Shown: positions 7,033 to 13,771 of the stretch, piece after piece
How positions within the stretch are numbered: the stretch's first letter is position 1
Layout: every line of letters begins with the position of its first letter
Assembly: GCA_964421575.1 (NCBI GenBank)
Contig: CAYQXI010000061.1
Span: 1 to 13,771, forward strand
Source: JAAOZN01 sp964421575
Lineage (GTDB): Archaea; Thermoproteota; Nitrososphaeria; Nitrososphaerales; JAAOZN01
Length of the DNA stretch: 13,771 nucleotides
Direction of reading: 5' to 3'
Position numbers and translations under genes: made by a program
Notes under the pieces: generated by a model
Told to the model about the DNA's origin: nothing
Database searches by the model: none
Seen by the model: the letters and a program-made list of their open reading frames with translations, nothing else

Positions 7033-8067
7033 GTGAAGCTGAGTAGAGAGGATGTTGAGCGAGTAGATCGAGAAGGATTATACAAAGACTACGAAGCCTG
7101 GCCTGAGCAAGCTGAGTCAGCCCTCAAACTATCAATAGATCTTAAAGAGGTGGATGTGGATAAAATAGTGTATTGTGGCATGGGTGGCTCGGGTTGCGCC
7201 GGAGATATCCTGCAAGACCTTTCTTTCAGCAGACTTGGATTCCCTCCGCTCTACGTGGTTAAGGGTTATCATCTACCCTCGTTCGCCGATGAAGCAACAC
7301 TAGTCCTAACGGTCAGCTACTCCGGTGACACAGAGGAGACGATATCGGCTCTGAAGGAGGCGCTTGAAAAAGGGTGTAAAGTGGTCGGCTTCTCCTCTGG
7401 TGGGGAGCTCGAGAAGATTTGTGTAGAAAACAGGGTACCACACGTGAAGCTTGGGAGAGCTTTAACCCCTAGATCAGCCTTACCCTACATCCTCTACTCA
7501 ACCCTATCTGCTCTAGAAAGGTTGGGCTACGAGCTCGTCTCAGCTAGTGAACTCTCTAACACAATAGCTTTGATGCGTAAGCTTAGGGAAACGATAGGTG
7601 TAGCGAGTGAACTAAAGGATAATGAGGCGAAGCAGATCGCGCACCACCTCTATAACGCACACCCAATCGTATATGGGCCGCAGGAGTTTAGGGGTGTGCT
7701 TACAAGATTCAAGAACTCGCTGAACGAGAACGCTAAGGTTCACGCGTTAGTTGAAATATTGCCAGAAGCCTGCCATAATGATATCGAGGCCTGGCAGCGT
7801 GATGCTTTGAGCCTCAGAGTCCTCTTTGCGATAAACGGATCTGATGGAAGGTTGAGGAAGCGGTTTGACACGCTTATGGAGTTGGTTGAGCGGTCTGGTG
7901 TAGAGTATAGGAGCATCTACGTTAAAGAGGCTACGCTCTTCGAAGGCATCGTTAAGCTCGTTTATCTGCTGGAGTACGCAACACTCTACCTCGCTGTACT
8001 TAGAGGGGTTCCACCAGCACCAACACCCAATATAGCGCTGCTGAAGAAGAGGTTAAGCGGAGTTTAG
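7033..8067 (+). CDS. Bifunctional phosphoglucose/phosphomannose isomerase
   Basis: SIS-domain isomerase that interconverts glucose-6-P or mannose-6-P with fructose-6-P, linking central sugar metabolism to mannose and hexosamine nucleotides. Seen are GMGGSGCAGD (49-58), VSYSGDTEET (94-103) and NENAK with Glu232, 16 residues before His248 in EACHNDIEAW. The same Glu/His pair and spacing are known for the Pyrobaculum enzyme (E203/H219). The length, 344 residues, fits the archaeal PGI/PMI family. The frame is open to TTG 7015, overlapping the upstream gene by 17 bases. However, GAGGTG at 7021-7026 is a strong Shine-Dalgarno sitting 6 bases before GTG 7033, just after the upstream stop at 7031, so I take 7033. 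It is the last gene of the operon; its TAG overlaps the stop of the convergent gene. Confidence 0.92.
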   Translation: MKLSREDVERVDREGLYKDYEAWPEQAESALKLSIDLKEVDVDKIVYCGMGGSGCAGDILQDLSFSRLGFPPLYVVKGYHLPSFADEATLVLTVSYSGDTEETISALKEALEKGCKVVGFSSGGELEKICVENRVPHVKLGRALTPRSALPYILYSTLSALERLGYELVSASELSNTIALMRKLRETIGVASELKDNEAKQIAHHLYNAHPIVYGPQEFRGVLTRFKNSLNENAKVHALVEILPEACHNDIEAWQRDALSLRVLFAINGSDGRLRKRFDTLMELVERSGVEYRSIYVKEATLFEGIVKLVYLLEYATLYLAVLRGVPPAPTPNIALLKKRLSGV

Positions 8068-9077
8068 GAGACACCTACGAGCGCAGCGAACTCTCTCTTA
8101 AATGCGGAGCTGAGCCTACTGGCAACTTTCTCTGGCGGGATAGGGTTGAAGTATATACCCGTCCCAACGTGAAGCACGTTCCCTAGCGGTAGGTTCGCGT
8201 GCACCTCAAAGTGCCAGTGTAGCTGCTTAGATGTCTTCTTTTCGGAGGAGGAGTGCAGCACAATTGTATAGGGTGTGTTGTTAAAAGCTTTGTCAAACGC
8301 GCCTAACGCAGCTCGGATAGTGAGAGCAAGGTTATCAATCTCCTTCTGTCCAACTTTTAGAAAACTGGTCTGATGCTTTTTGGGGAAGATCCAGAATTCG
8401 TATAAAGATGATGGAGCCCAAGGGGCGAAGACGATGTAATGTTCACTTTGGTATACCTGTCTTGGGCCGCCTGTTTCAATCGCTATGACGTTGCACATCG
8501 GGCATATCGCCGTTTCTCGATAAGCAAGGTGGAAAGCGGTAGCTTCTTGTTCTACTACGGGCGGGATCTTAGGGAGTGTGATCAAATTGAATCTCGCGTG
8601 GTCTGTCTTCTCTGCGTATGCAGAAACATATGTCACCCCCTTCTTACCGTATAGCCACCTCATTCGATCTTGAATCACTCTAAGAAGATTAGACCATTGG
8701 TCTACGCTTATTGTTGATAAAGTTTGTTTGTGGTCTGGTGTCGCAATCACCTCATAATGATAGCCAAAAGCAGGCTCACTATAAAGAGGAAGATCAGTAA
8801 ACCTTGACTCCGGAGAAGCGCTTACAAACGGTTTCTTACTTGGGATAACTCTAATCGACCAATTCTTGATCCTCTCCTCCTCAGTATCACTTTTTTTAAC
8901 AAGAGTGCCTTGAGACTGCACCAAAACCAACTCGGCTGGTTGAGTGAGATGTTCATTGCCCGCACAATATGGGCAAACTTCTTCCCTTTCGCTTACTTCT
9001 GGATAAACACGTTCAAAACCTTCGTCGCTTACTATACAAAGTGAATCCCTAAAATAGTCCTTTCTAATCTCGACCAT
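8064..9077 (-). CDS. GalT-like nucleotidyltransferase (HIT superfamily) with atypical active site
   Basis: GalT transfers UMP between UDP-glucose and galactose-1-P through a uridylylated histidine. This 337-residue protein has the two-domain GalT/ADP-glucose phosphorylase layout. In domain 1, Cys35-x2-Cys38 and TPDH (His116) correspond to the E. coli zinc ligands C52, C55 and H115. In domain 2, CPMC (192-195) and QLHWHFE (285-291) occur, the latter like E. coli QLHAHF (H296, H298). The active-site HPHGQ is replaced by H160-A-R-F-N164: the first His, a zinc ligand, remains, but the nucleophilic His is Arg and the Gln is Asn. It may therefore be non-catalytic or use another mechanism. The ATG start has GGTGAGG upstream. 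The gene converges with and overlaps the phosphoglucose/phosphomannose isomerase by 4 bases (TTAG). Confidence 0.8.
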   Translation of the reverse strand: MVEIRKDYFRDSLCIVSDEGFERVYPEVSEREEVCPYCAGNEHLTQPAELVLVQSQGTLVKKSDTEEERIKNWSIRVIPSKKPFVSASPESRFTDLPLYSEPAFGYHYEVIATPDHKQTLSTISVDQWSNLLRVIQDRMRWLYGKKGVTYVSAYAEKTDHARFNLITLPKIPPVVEQEATAFHLAYRETAICPMCNVIAIETGGPRQVYQSEHYIVFAPWAPSSLYEFWIFPKKHQTSFLKVGQKEIDNLALTIRAALGAFDKAFNNTPYTIVLHSSSEKKTSKQLHWHFEVHANLPLGNVLHVGTGIYFNPIPPEKVASRLSSAFKREFAALVGVS

Positions 9078-9148
9078 TATTATTACCTCACCTAACCAAA
9101 CCTCATGGTAGCGGGTAAGTCGACTACTTATGTTTTAGCATGCACAAA

Positions 9149-9157
9149 CATATATAC
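9149..9157 (+). promoter_or_regulatory. TATA box of the nuoB-nuoI-nuoCD operon
   Basis: CATATATAC inside the 106-base divergent spacer. Transcription would begin around 9178-9180, leaving only about 5 bases before ATG 9184, so the mRNA is probably near-leaderless. A weaker AACATAAG on the minus strand (about 9128-9135) could serve the divergent GalT-like gene. Confidence 0.55.
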
Positions 9158-9183
9158 CAGATAGTGAGAGGGAGCTTACTGTT

Positions 9184-9822
9184 ATGCAGAGTGAGGTAGA
9201 TCCAAGAGCAGTTAAAGCGATAATGCAAAGCAGAGCGGAAGGGCCTCAGCCAACAGGTGTGCTGGTAGGCAAAGTTAACGAAGTAGTCAAGCCTAAAGGA
9301 GTAATAAGAAGAGTTATTGACTACCTTATAGGCGAGCCGCTGACCTATCTAGTTAACTGGGGTAGGCTCTACTCGCTTTGGCCAACTCACATCGAAACAG
9401 CTTGCTGCAGCGTTGAGATAGGCGCCTCAGCCGGCCCTAGGTGGGATATGGAGCGTTTTGGCGTATTGGAGGCCTTCGGAAGCCTTAGGCAGTGTGACCT
9501 TATGATAGTTATGGGTACGGTGACTAGGAAGCTTGCACCTAGATTGAAGCTGGTTTGGGATCAGATGCCTGATCCGAAGTTTTGCATAGCGATGGGTGCT
9601 TGCGCGATATCTGGGGGGCTTTATGAACAGTCTTACAACGTGATTCAAGGTGTTAACAAGATTATACCAGTTGATGTGTATATACCAGGATGCCCTCCCC
9701 CAGCCCAAGCAGTTATCGACGGTATAGTGAAGCTACAAGAGAAGATACGCTGTATGGATCTTAAAGGTAGGGTTGTTTCCGAATCCTACCTTCGCCTCTC
9801 ACCTAAGTGGAGGTTGAGGTAA
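9184..9822 (+). CDS. nuoB: NADH dehydrogenase-like (complex I) subunit B
   Basis: NuoB carries the terminal 4Fe-4S cluster N2 that hands electrons to quinone. The 212-residue protein has the tandem Cys74-Cys75 in WPTHIETACCSVEIG, then Cys140 in CIAMGACAISGG and Cys170 in PVDVYIPGCPPP: the complete N2 ligand set. The stretch DLMIVMGTVTRKLAPRLKLVWDQMPDPK, in two parts around residues 105-132, is classic NuoB. The tandem Cys pair separates it from the small subunits of group 4 hydrogenases, which use CxxC. The N-terminal extension of about 55 residues is comparable with bacterial NuoB. First gene of a three-gene operon, 4 bases ahead of nuoI. Confidence 0.93.
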   Translation: MQSEVDPRAVKAIMQSRAEGPQPTGVLVGKVNEVVKPKGVIRRVIDYLIGEPLTYLVNWGRLYSLWPTHIETACCSVEIGASAGPRWDMERFGVLEAFGSLRQCDLMIVMGTVTRKLAPRLKLVWDQMPDPKFCIAMGACAISGGLYEQSYNVIQGVNKIIPVDVYIPGCPPPAQAVIDGIVKLQEKIRCMDLKGRVVSESYLRLSPKWRLR

Positions 9823-9826
9823 AGAC

Positions 9827-10324
9827 ATGGTAAAACCGGTAGCGATACTTAATGCGGTTAAAAGCGGGTTACGCCACCTATTTTACAGCCGTGTAACAAG
9901 AAGGTACCCTGAAGTTGAAAGCGGTCTACCTGAAACATACTACTCCTTTGACCCAAAGAAGGGTGTTGCAACCGCTGGCTGGAAAGGGCGCCACTACCTT
10001 GAGTTAGATAAGTGTACCGGCTGCCAGCTCTGCTCATTTATGTGTGATGAGATAAGTAATGCGATAGTGATGGTAGAGGTGCCGGAGGTTAAGTTTGAGC
10101 AGAACAAGAAGAGCCTCTTCCCTTCTATAGATTACGGTAGATGCGTCTTCTGCGGGTTATGTGTAGATTCTTGCCCCTTCGAGGCCCTCCATATGACACC
10201 TGAAATTAGGTTGGCAGACTACGATCGAAATAAACTATACTACTCTCCGCTTGAGTTAAGCATACCACCCTCTGTGGGTAAGCCATCATATCTCGTTGGC
10301 AAGAAGAAGGGGGTTAAGACTTGA
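9827..10324 (+). CDS. nuoI: NuoI-like ferredoxin subunit of complex I
   Basis: A 165-residue protein with two 4Fe-4S motifs: Cys63-x2-66-x2-69-x3-73 (CTGCQLCSFMC) and Cys106-x2-109-x2-112-x3-116 (CVFCGLCVDSCP). In complex I these hold clusters N6a and N6b, the wire leading to NuoB. The N-terminal GLRHLFYSRVTRRYPE fits the amphipathic membrane-lying region of NuoI. The Pro normally after the fourth Cys of the first motif is Asp here. GAGGT upstream, overlapping the end of nuoB, serves as Shine-Dalgarno for ATG 9827. The stop (TGA) overlaps the TTG start of nuoCD in TTGA, which suggests translational coupling. Its position between B and CD departs from the common A-B-C-D-H-I order. Confidence 0.92.
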   Translation: MVKPVAILNAVKSGLRHLFYSRVTRRYPEVESGLPETYYSFDPKKGVATAGWKGRHYLELDKCTGCQLCSFMCDEISNAIVMVEVPEVKFEQNKKSLFPSIDYGRCVFCGLCVDSCPFEALHMTPEIRLADYDRNKLYYSPLELSIPPSVGKPSYLVGKKKGVKT

Positions 10325-12057
10325 ACGATCTCTTTGAAAAGGTTCAGAATGTAGCACCAGAAGCCCAGTGCACCGTTAAAGGCAATAGGATCAAGATCAC
10401 AACACCTGTGAAGAGCGTTGTAAAAGTGGCCGAGGTTGTGAAGGAGTGTGGTTTCAACCACATAGAGTCGGTCTGTGGCACAGACTACCCTACTACTAAT
10501 ACAATGGAAGTCCTCTACATCGTCGGCTCAGTAGAAGAAGCTCTGAAATCTAAGGTAGTAATCTTAGGCAGCAGAATCCCTAGAGATAACCCCGTCTTCC
10601 CAACCCTTACCAACATATGGCCTGGAGCGTACTTCCATGAGAGAGAAGAGTATGAGATGCTGGGTATCCGCTTTGAGGGACACCCGAGGCTAGCAAAGCT
10701 CCTGCTACCAGACGATTGGGACGATATCCCCCCTTTAAGAAAGGATTACCATTTGAAGAAGTGGGGGACGATAGAGCGTGTGGATTCGGGGCTCAGGATA
10801 GAGCGAGCGGTCCTACATAACCCTCCGCCAGAATGCATACCCACAGAAAGCGACTTTGTGAAGGTTAAAACACCACCCTTCTTAGAGCGTTTTCAGCAGG
10901 CTCTTGATGTGCCGGAGTATGATACGTTGGGTAGGCAGCTCTTTCAATGGGTTCGGAAGGATGAGCAGACGATAGCGATCTCCTTCGGCATACAGCACCC
11001 CGGAAGCGGGCATATGCGCCTAGTCTTGGGTGTGGATGGAGACATCATAACCGAGGTCGAGCCAGACATAGGTTATGTGCACAGAGGGAAGGAGAAGATG
11101 TGCGAGTACAAGAACTACTTCCAGAATATACCTCTGTTGGAGCGGCCGACTGTGCACGACTCTTCTGGTATGCTCTTCCCCTACGTGCTTGCGGTTGAGG
11201 ATCTGCTTGATATCTCGGATAAGGTGCCTGAGCGGGCTAAGTATCTGCGCATAATAATGGCTGAGTTTAACCGCATACTCAACCACACCTATTGGCTCGC
11301 GATAATGGGTATCTTCACAGGGCACTCAACCATGTTCATGTGGCCTATGGGTGACCGTGAACTCATAATCGATGCTGCTCAAAGACTTGCTGGTGCTAGA
11401 GTCACATATACCTACTTTGTGCCGGGCGGTGTTAGAAACGATGCGCCAGATGGTTGGGCTGATTACGTGCTGAAGGTCTGTGATAAATTTGAGGAGCGCA
11501 TCAACCACTATAGGGAAATGTACTTTGAAAATCCACTCTTCCTAGCTCGAACAGTAGGCGTTGGTGTGCTACGTAGGCAAGACGCTATAGATCTAGGCAT
11601 AGTGGGCCCTGCACTTAGGGCGTCTGGCGTCCACTCAGACACACGAAAGGATGAACCGTATTCACTCTATGATACTATCGACTTTGATGTGCCTGTCATG
11701 AAAGAAGGCGACTCCTACGCTCGATGCATGGTCTCCTACTTAGAAATGTATCAGAGCCTAAAGATAATTAGACAAGCGGTCAAGCTGATGAAGCCCGGGC
11801 CTGTCAGATACCATGTTAGAGGTAGATTAAGAGGGAAGGAAGGCGAAGCCTACGCTCGAACAGAAGCGGCGCGTGGAAGCCTCTCATACTACATCATCAG
11901 CGACGGAAAGGAGAAGCCATATAGGGTTAAGATCAGCGCACCATCCTTCAGAAACCTCTTGGCTGGGGTTAAGAAGCTGCTCCCCGGGCATAGAGTAGCC
12001 GATGTTCCGGTAATACACTGGAGCTTAAACTATTGGGCGGTCGAGGCCGACCGCTGA
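10321..12057 (+). CDS. nuoCD: Fused NuoC-NuoD subunit of complex I
   Basis: A 578-residue fusion. Residues 1-145 are the NuoC domain, ending in EREEYEMLGIRFEGHP (107-122) and a conserved DDW-x4-PLRKD. The NuoD domain runs from about 205 to the end: GIQHPGSGHMRL, DIGYVHRGKEKMCEYK, AVEDLL, PERAKYLRII.AEFNRI and GGVR-DAPDG are recognisable. The C-terminus SLNYWAVEADR resembles the NuoD ending (sLDPvf.EvDR). It has neither of the CxxC pairs that bind NiFe in hydrogenases. The usual quinone-site motif DRLDYVS is ERPTVHD at 274-280, so the quinone-binding Tyr is Val278. The HP..HG loop is one residue shorter (HPGSGH). It starts with TTG overlapping the nuoI stop, with a GGGGG run upstream. No nuoH or other membrane subunit follows. 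Confidence 0.92.
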   Translation: MNDLFEKVQNVAPEAQCTVKGNRIKITTPVKSVVKVAEVVKECGFNHIESVCGTDYPTTNTMEVLYIVGSVEEALKSKVVILGSRIPRDNPVFPTLTNIWPGAYFHEREEYEMLGIRFEGHPRLAKLLLPDDWDDIPPLRKDYHLKKWGTIERVDSGLRIERAVLHNPPPECIPTESDFVKVKTPPFLERFQQALDVPEYDTLGRQLFQWVRKDEQTIAISFGIQHPGSGHMRLVLGVDGDIITEVEPDIGYVHRGKEKMCEYKNYFQNIPLLERPTVHDSSGMLFPYVLAVEDLLDISDKVPERAKYLRIIMAEFNRILNHTYWLAIMGIFTGHSTMFMWPMGDRELIIDAAQRLAGARVTYTYFVPGGVRNDAPDGWADYVLKVCDKFEERINHYREMYFENPLFLARTVGVGVLRRQDAIDLGIVGPALRASGVHSDTRKDEPYSLYDTIDFDVPVMKEGDSYARCMVSYLEMYQSLKIIRQAVKLMKPGPVRYHVRGRLRGKEGEAYARTEAARGSLSYYIISDGKEKPYRVKISAPSFRNLLAGVKKLLPGHRVADVPVIHWSLNYWAVEADR

Positions 12058-12074
12058 TATTAGGAAGAAAAATT

Positions 12075-13325
12075 TTGAGTAAGGCTTCGTCGCAGAAGCC
12101 CAGTAACATTCAACCGGTGGTTATCTTAGTGTTATATATGGTGCTATACTTCTTCTCCCAATTTCACCGAACCGCTATAGGCCCCCTTGCAGGTGAATTT
12201 ATGCGTGAATTCAGCGTATCTGCTGCGGGTGTGGGTTTGTTAACATCTTCCTACTTCATCGTATACGCTCTGCTTCAACCGCTCTATGGTGCTGCGATAG
12301 ATAGATTCGGTTCAAACAGAGTGGTTCTATTCACCATGCCAATCTATGTTGTAGCTTGCTATCTCTTCGCTACATCCCCAACATTTGAGTCACTCATCAT
12401 ATCCAGAATAGGGGTGGCAGCAGCGATAGCTTGTGTTTACATTGCTGGTTTAAAAGCGACCGCTCCCAAGTTTAAGACTACCACATACGGTAAGGTAGTC
12501 GGGATCTACGCAGGCTGGGGGTATACCTCAAGTCTACTAGGTATGATGATTCCAAGCATAATGCTTGGGCAAGGTTTAGGTTGGCGCCAAACGTTTATCG
12601 CAGTAGCTCTAGCTAGTCTTATCTTCTATCTATTCTTCGCACTTTTTACTGTGAGACACAGTGACGAAAACGTTACCGAACCTTCATCTAAACAAAATAA
12701 GGTTATACTGAGAACACTTTTTTCATCAGACCTCCTTCTCATCTACCTAAGTACCGCAATAGCATACGGGTCTTACGTAGGTCTCGTCAGCTGGATACCA
12801 AAGTATCTCTACGACGTTTTCACACTACCTAGAGACGTTTCTGGTATTGTAGCAGCAGTGCCTGTTGCTATGATGGCCATAGGAAGCCCTCTTATGGGTC
12901 TTTTAGCCGATAAGACCAAATCAAGTAATTCTGTGTATAAATATAGTCATCTTTTAACCACCGTTATCTTAGCAGCCCTACTCTACACCCTTACATTGGG
13001 TAATGCGTTACTCTCTATGTTGCTCTTTTCGTGCTCTGTATTAAGTTTAAGCGGCTTTATGATCTGGCCCACGATCATCAGAAAAGAGAAGGGTGAAAAG
13101 AACTTTGCCCTACTCCTAAGCTTGGTTAACACCTTTGTGTTCCTCGGCGCTTTCGCTTACCCAGCAGCTATAGGGCTGATAATGGATCTGGCAACACCAA
13201 AGACGATAATCTCAGGTGAGCGAATTTATGGTGTTGAATCCTATTTTTGGGCATTCGCTTTCTGCTTCTTTACAATGGCATTTTCAACAATATTACTGTT
13301 TATGCGGATGCGTACAAAAGCTTAG
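12075..13325 (+). CDS. Major facilitator superfamily transporter
   Basis: About 416 residues with roughly 12 membrane helices and a central charged loop (VRHSDENVTEPSSKQNK), the standard two-by-six MFS layout. GAAIDRFGSNRV between helices 2 and 3 is the MFS motif A, and GLLADKTKSSN is its counterpart in the second half. The N-terminal FFSQFHRTAIGPLAGEF recalls oxalate/formate and hexose-phosphate type carriers, but the substrate cannot be assigned. The frame is open back to TTG 12033 inside nuoCD. TTG 12075 is preferred because TTAGGAAGA lies about 8 bases upstream and it removes an Arg-rich leader encoded in the overlap. It sits 17 bases after nuoCD, so it may be co-transcribed. Its stop lies 1 base from that of the convergent guaA. 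Confidence 0.85.
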   Translation: MSKASSQKPSNIQPVVILVLYMVLYFFSQFHRTAIGPLAGEFMREFSVSAAGVGLLTSSYFIVYALLQPLYGAAIDRFGSNRVVLFTMPIYVVACYLFATSPTFESLIISRIGVAAAIACVYIAGLKATAPKFKTTTYGKVVGIYAGWGYTSSLLGMMIPSIMLGQGLGWRQTFIAVALASLIFYLFFALFTVRHSDENVTEPSSKQNKVILRTLFSSDLLLIYLSTAIAYGSYVGLVSWIPKYLYDVFTLPRDVSGIVAAVPVAMMAIGSPLMGLLADKTKSSNSVYKYSHLLTTVILAALLYTLTLGNALLSMLLFSCSVLSLSGFMIWPTIIRKEKGEKNFALLLSLVNTFVFLGAFAYPAAIGLIMDLATPKTIISGERIYGVESYFWAFAFCFFTMAFSTILLFMRMRTKA

Positions 13326-13326
13326 G

Positions 13327-13771
13327 CTACTGGGGCTCTATGGTTGCTGGTGGTTTGCTCGAGATCACATATGTGACCCAAGTCACGCCTGGGACTTCGT
13401 TGGTTATCCTATTACTGATCCTCTCAAGCACCTTGTATGGTAACCTTACCCAGTCCGCGGTCATGGCATCGGTAGACTGGACAACGCGGACAGAAACTAT
13501 GTAACCGTAACTTCTAGCGTCGCCTAGTACACCAACAGCTTTATCATCACCGACTATAGCGAAGGCTTGCCACACTTTATCGTAGAGGTTGTGCCTTTGA
13601 AGCTCCTCCTCCACAATGCTGCTAGCCTCCCTAGATATGCGCAGCTTCTCCTCTGTTACCTCGCCAATGATCCTAACAGCCAAACCGGGTCCAGGGAAGG
13701 GGTGCCTCTTCACTATACTATCTGGCAGTTTAAGTAGGGAGGCTATCTTTCTAACCTCATCTTTATAGAGT
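13327..13771 (-). CDS. guaA: GMP synthase, ATP-pyrophosphatase subunit, C-terminal part (cut by window edge)
   Basis: GMP synthase converts XMP to GMP with ATP and ammonia. The visible 148 C-terminal residues start LYKDEVRKIASLLKLP and continue into the invariant XMP-binding motif RHPFPGPGLAVRIIGEVT, then KVWQAFAIV, GVLGDARSYG, DAMTADWVRLP and the end SSKPPATIEPQ. The family normally ends SSKPPxTIEWE; the last two residues differ here. The frame is open through the window edge, so the GTG at 13713 is an internal codon, not the start. In archaea this domain is often a separate subunit from the glutamine amidotransferase; whether that is so here lies outside the window. Confidence 0.93.
   Translation of the reverse strand, partial: LYKDEVRKIASLLKLPDSIVKRHPFPGPGLAVRIIGEVTEEKLRISREASSIVEEELQRHNLYDKVWQAFAIVGDDKAVGVLGDARSYGYIVSVRVVQSTDAMTADWVRLPYKVLERISNRITNEVPGVTWVTYVISSKPPATIEPQ

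Noticed and set aside
10321..12057. Group 4 NiFe-hydrogenase large subunit instead of NuoCD
   Set aside because: Both NiFe-binding CxxC pairs are missing, and the neighbouring small subunit has the tandem Cys pair of NuoB.
13216..13504. Plus-strand frames across the MFS/guaA junction
   Set aside because: Out of frame with the transporter and antisense to the well-conserved GMP synthase C-terminus.

Overview
The window reads as a piece of an archaeal chromosome. Genes are tightly packed, many start with TTG or GTG, and several are preceded by A/T-rich TATA elements about 25 bases before the start, which suggests leaderless transcripts. The gene set (TatA/TatC, complex I subunits, heme O synthase, split-type GMP synthase, bifunctional phosphoglucose/phosphomannose isomerase) fits a respiring member of the Thermoproteota, most plausibly of the Thaumarchaeota/Aigarchaeota lineage. 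That placement is an inference from protein flavour, not from a marker gene.

Layout. 1-273 (-): the 5' end of an ArsB/NhaD-type permease, cut by the window edge. 274-548: intergenic region with the tatA promoter. 549-1895 (+): tatA and tatC, the minimal twin-arginine translocase; TatC carries a C-terminal zinc ribbon. 2080-3327 (-) and 3394-4257 (+): a divergent pair, a MoeA-like molybdenum cofactor enzyme and heme O synthase (CtaB), which share one symmetric TATA element. 4334-8067 (+): a four-gene sugar-phosphate/sugar-nucleotide operon with an unrecognised TIM-barrel-like protein, a nucleotidyltransferase, a GlmU-like protein with a left-handed beta-helix, and phosphoglucose/phosphomannose isomerase. 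A GalT-like gene (8064-9077, -) converges on it with a 4-base overlap. 9184-12057 (+): nuoB, nuoI and a fused nuoCD, without any membrane subunit beside them. 12075-13325 (+): an MFS transporter. 13327-end (-): the C-terminal part of the GMP synthase ATP-pyrophosphatase subunit.

Together the genes cover export of folded cofactor proteins (Tat), cofactor synthesis for respiratory enzymes (MoCo, heme O), part of complex I, and nucleotide-sugar supply, probably for glycosylation or cell-surface glycans. The points most worth a second look are the isolated NuoB-I-CD module with altered quinone-site residues, a GalT-like protein that keeps its likely metal ligands but lacks the nucleophilic histidine, the TatC-zinc ribbon fusion, the unknown TIM-barrel gene heading the sugar operon, and the shared moeA/ctaB promoter, which changes both start calls. 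I saw no CRISPR array, insertion sequence, tRNA or rRNA.
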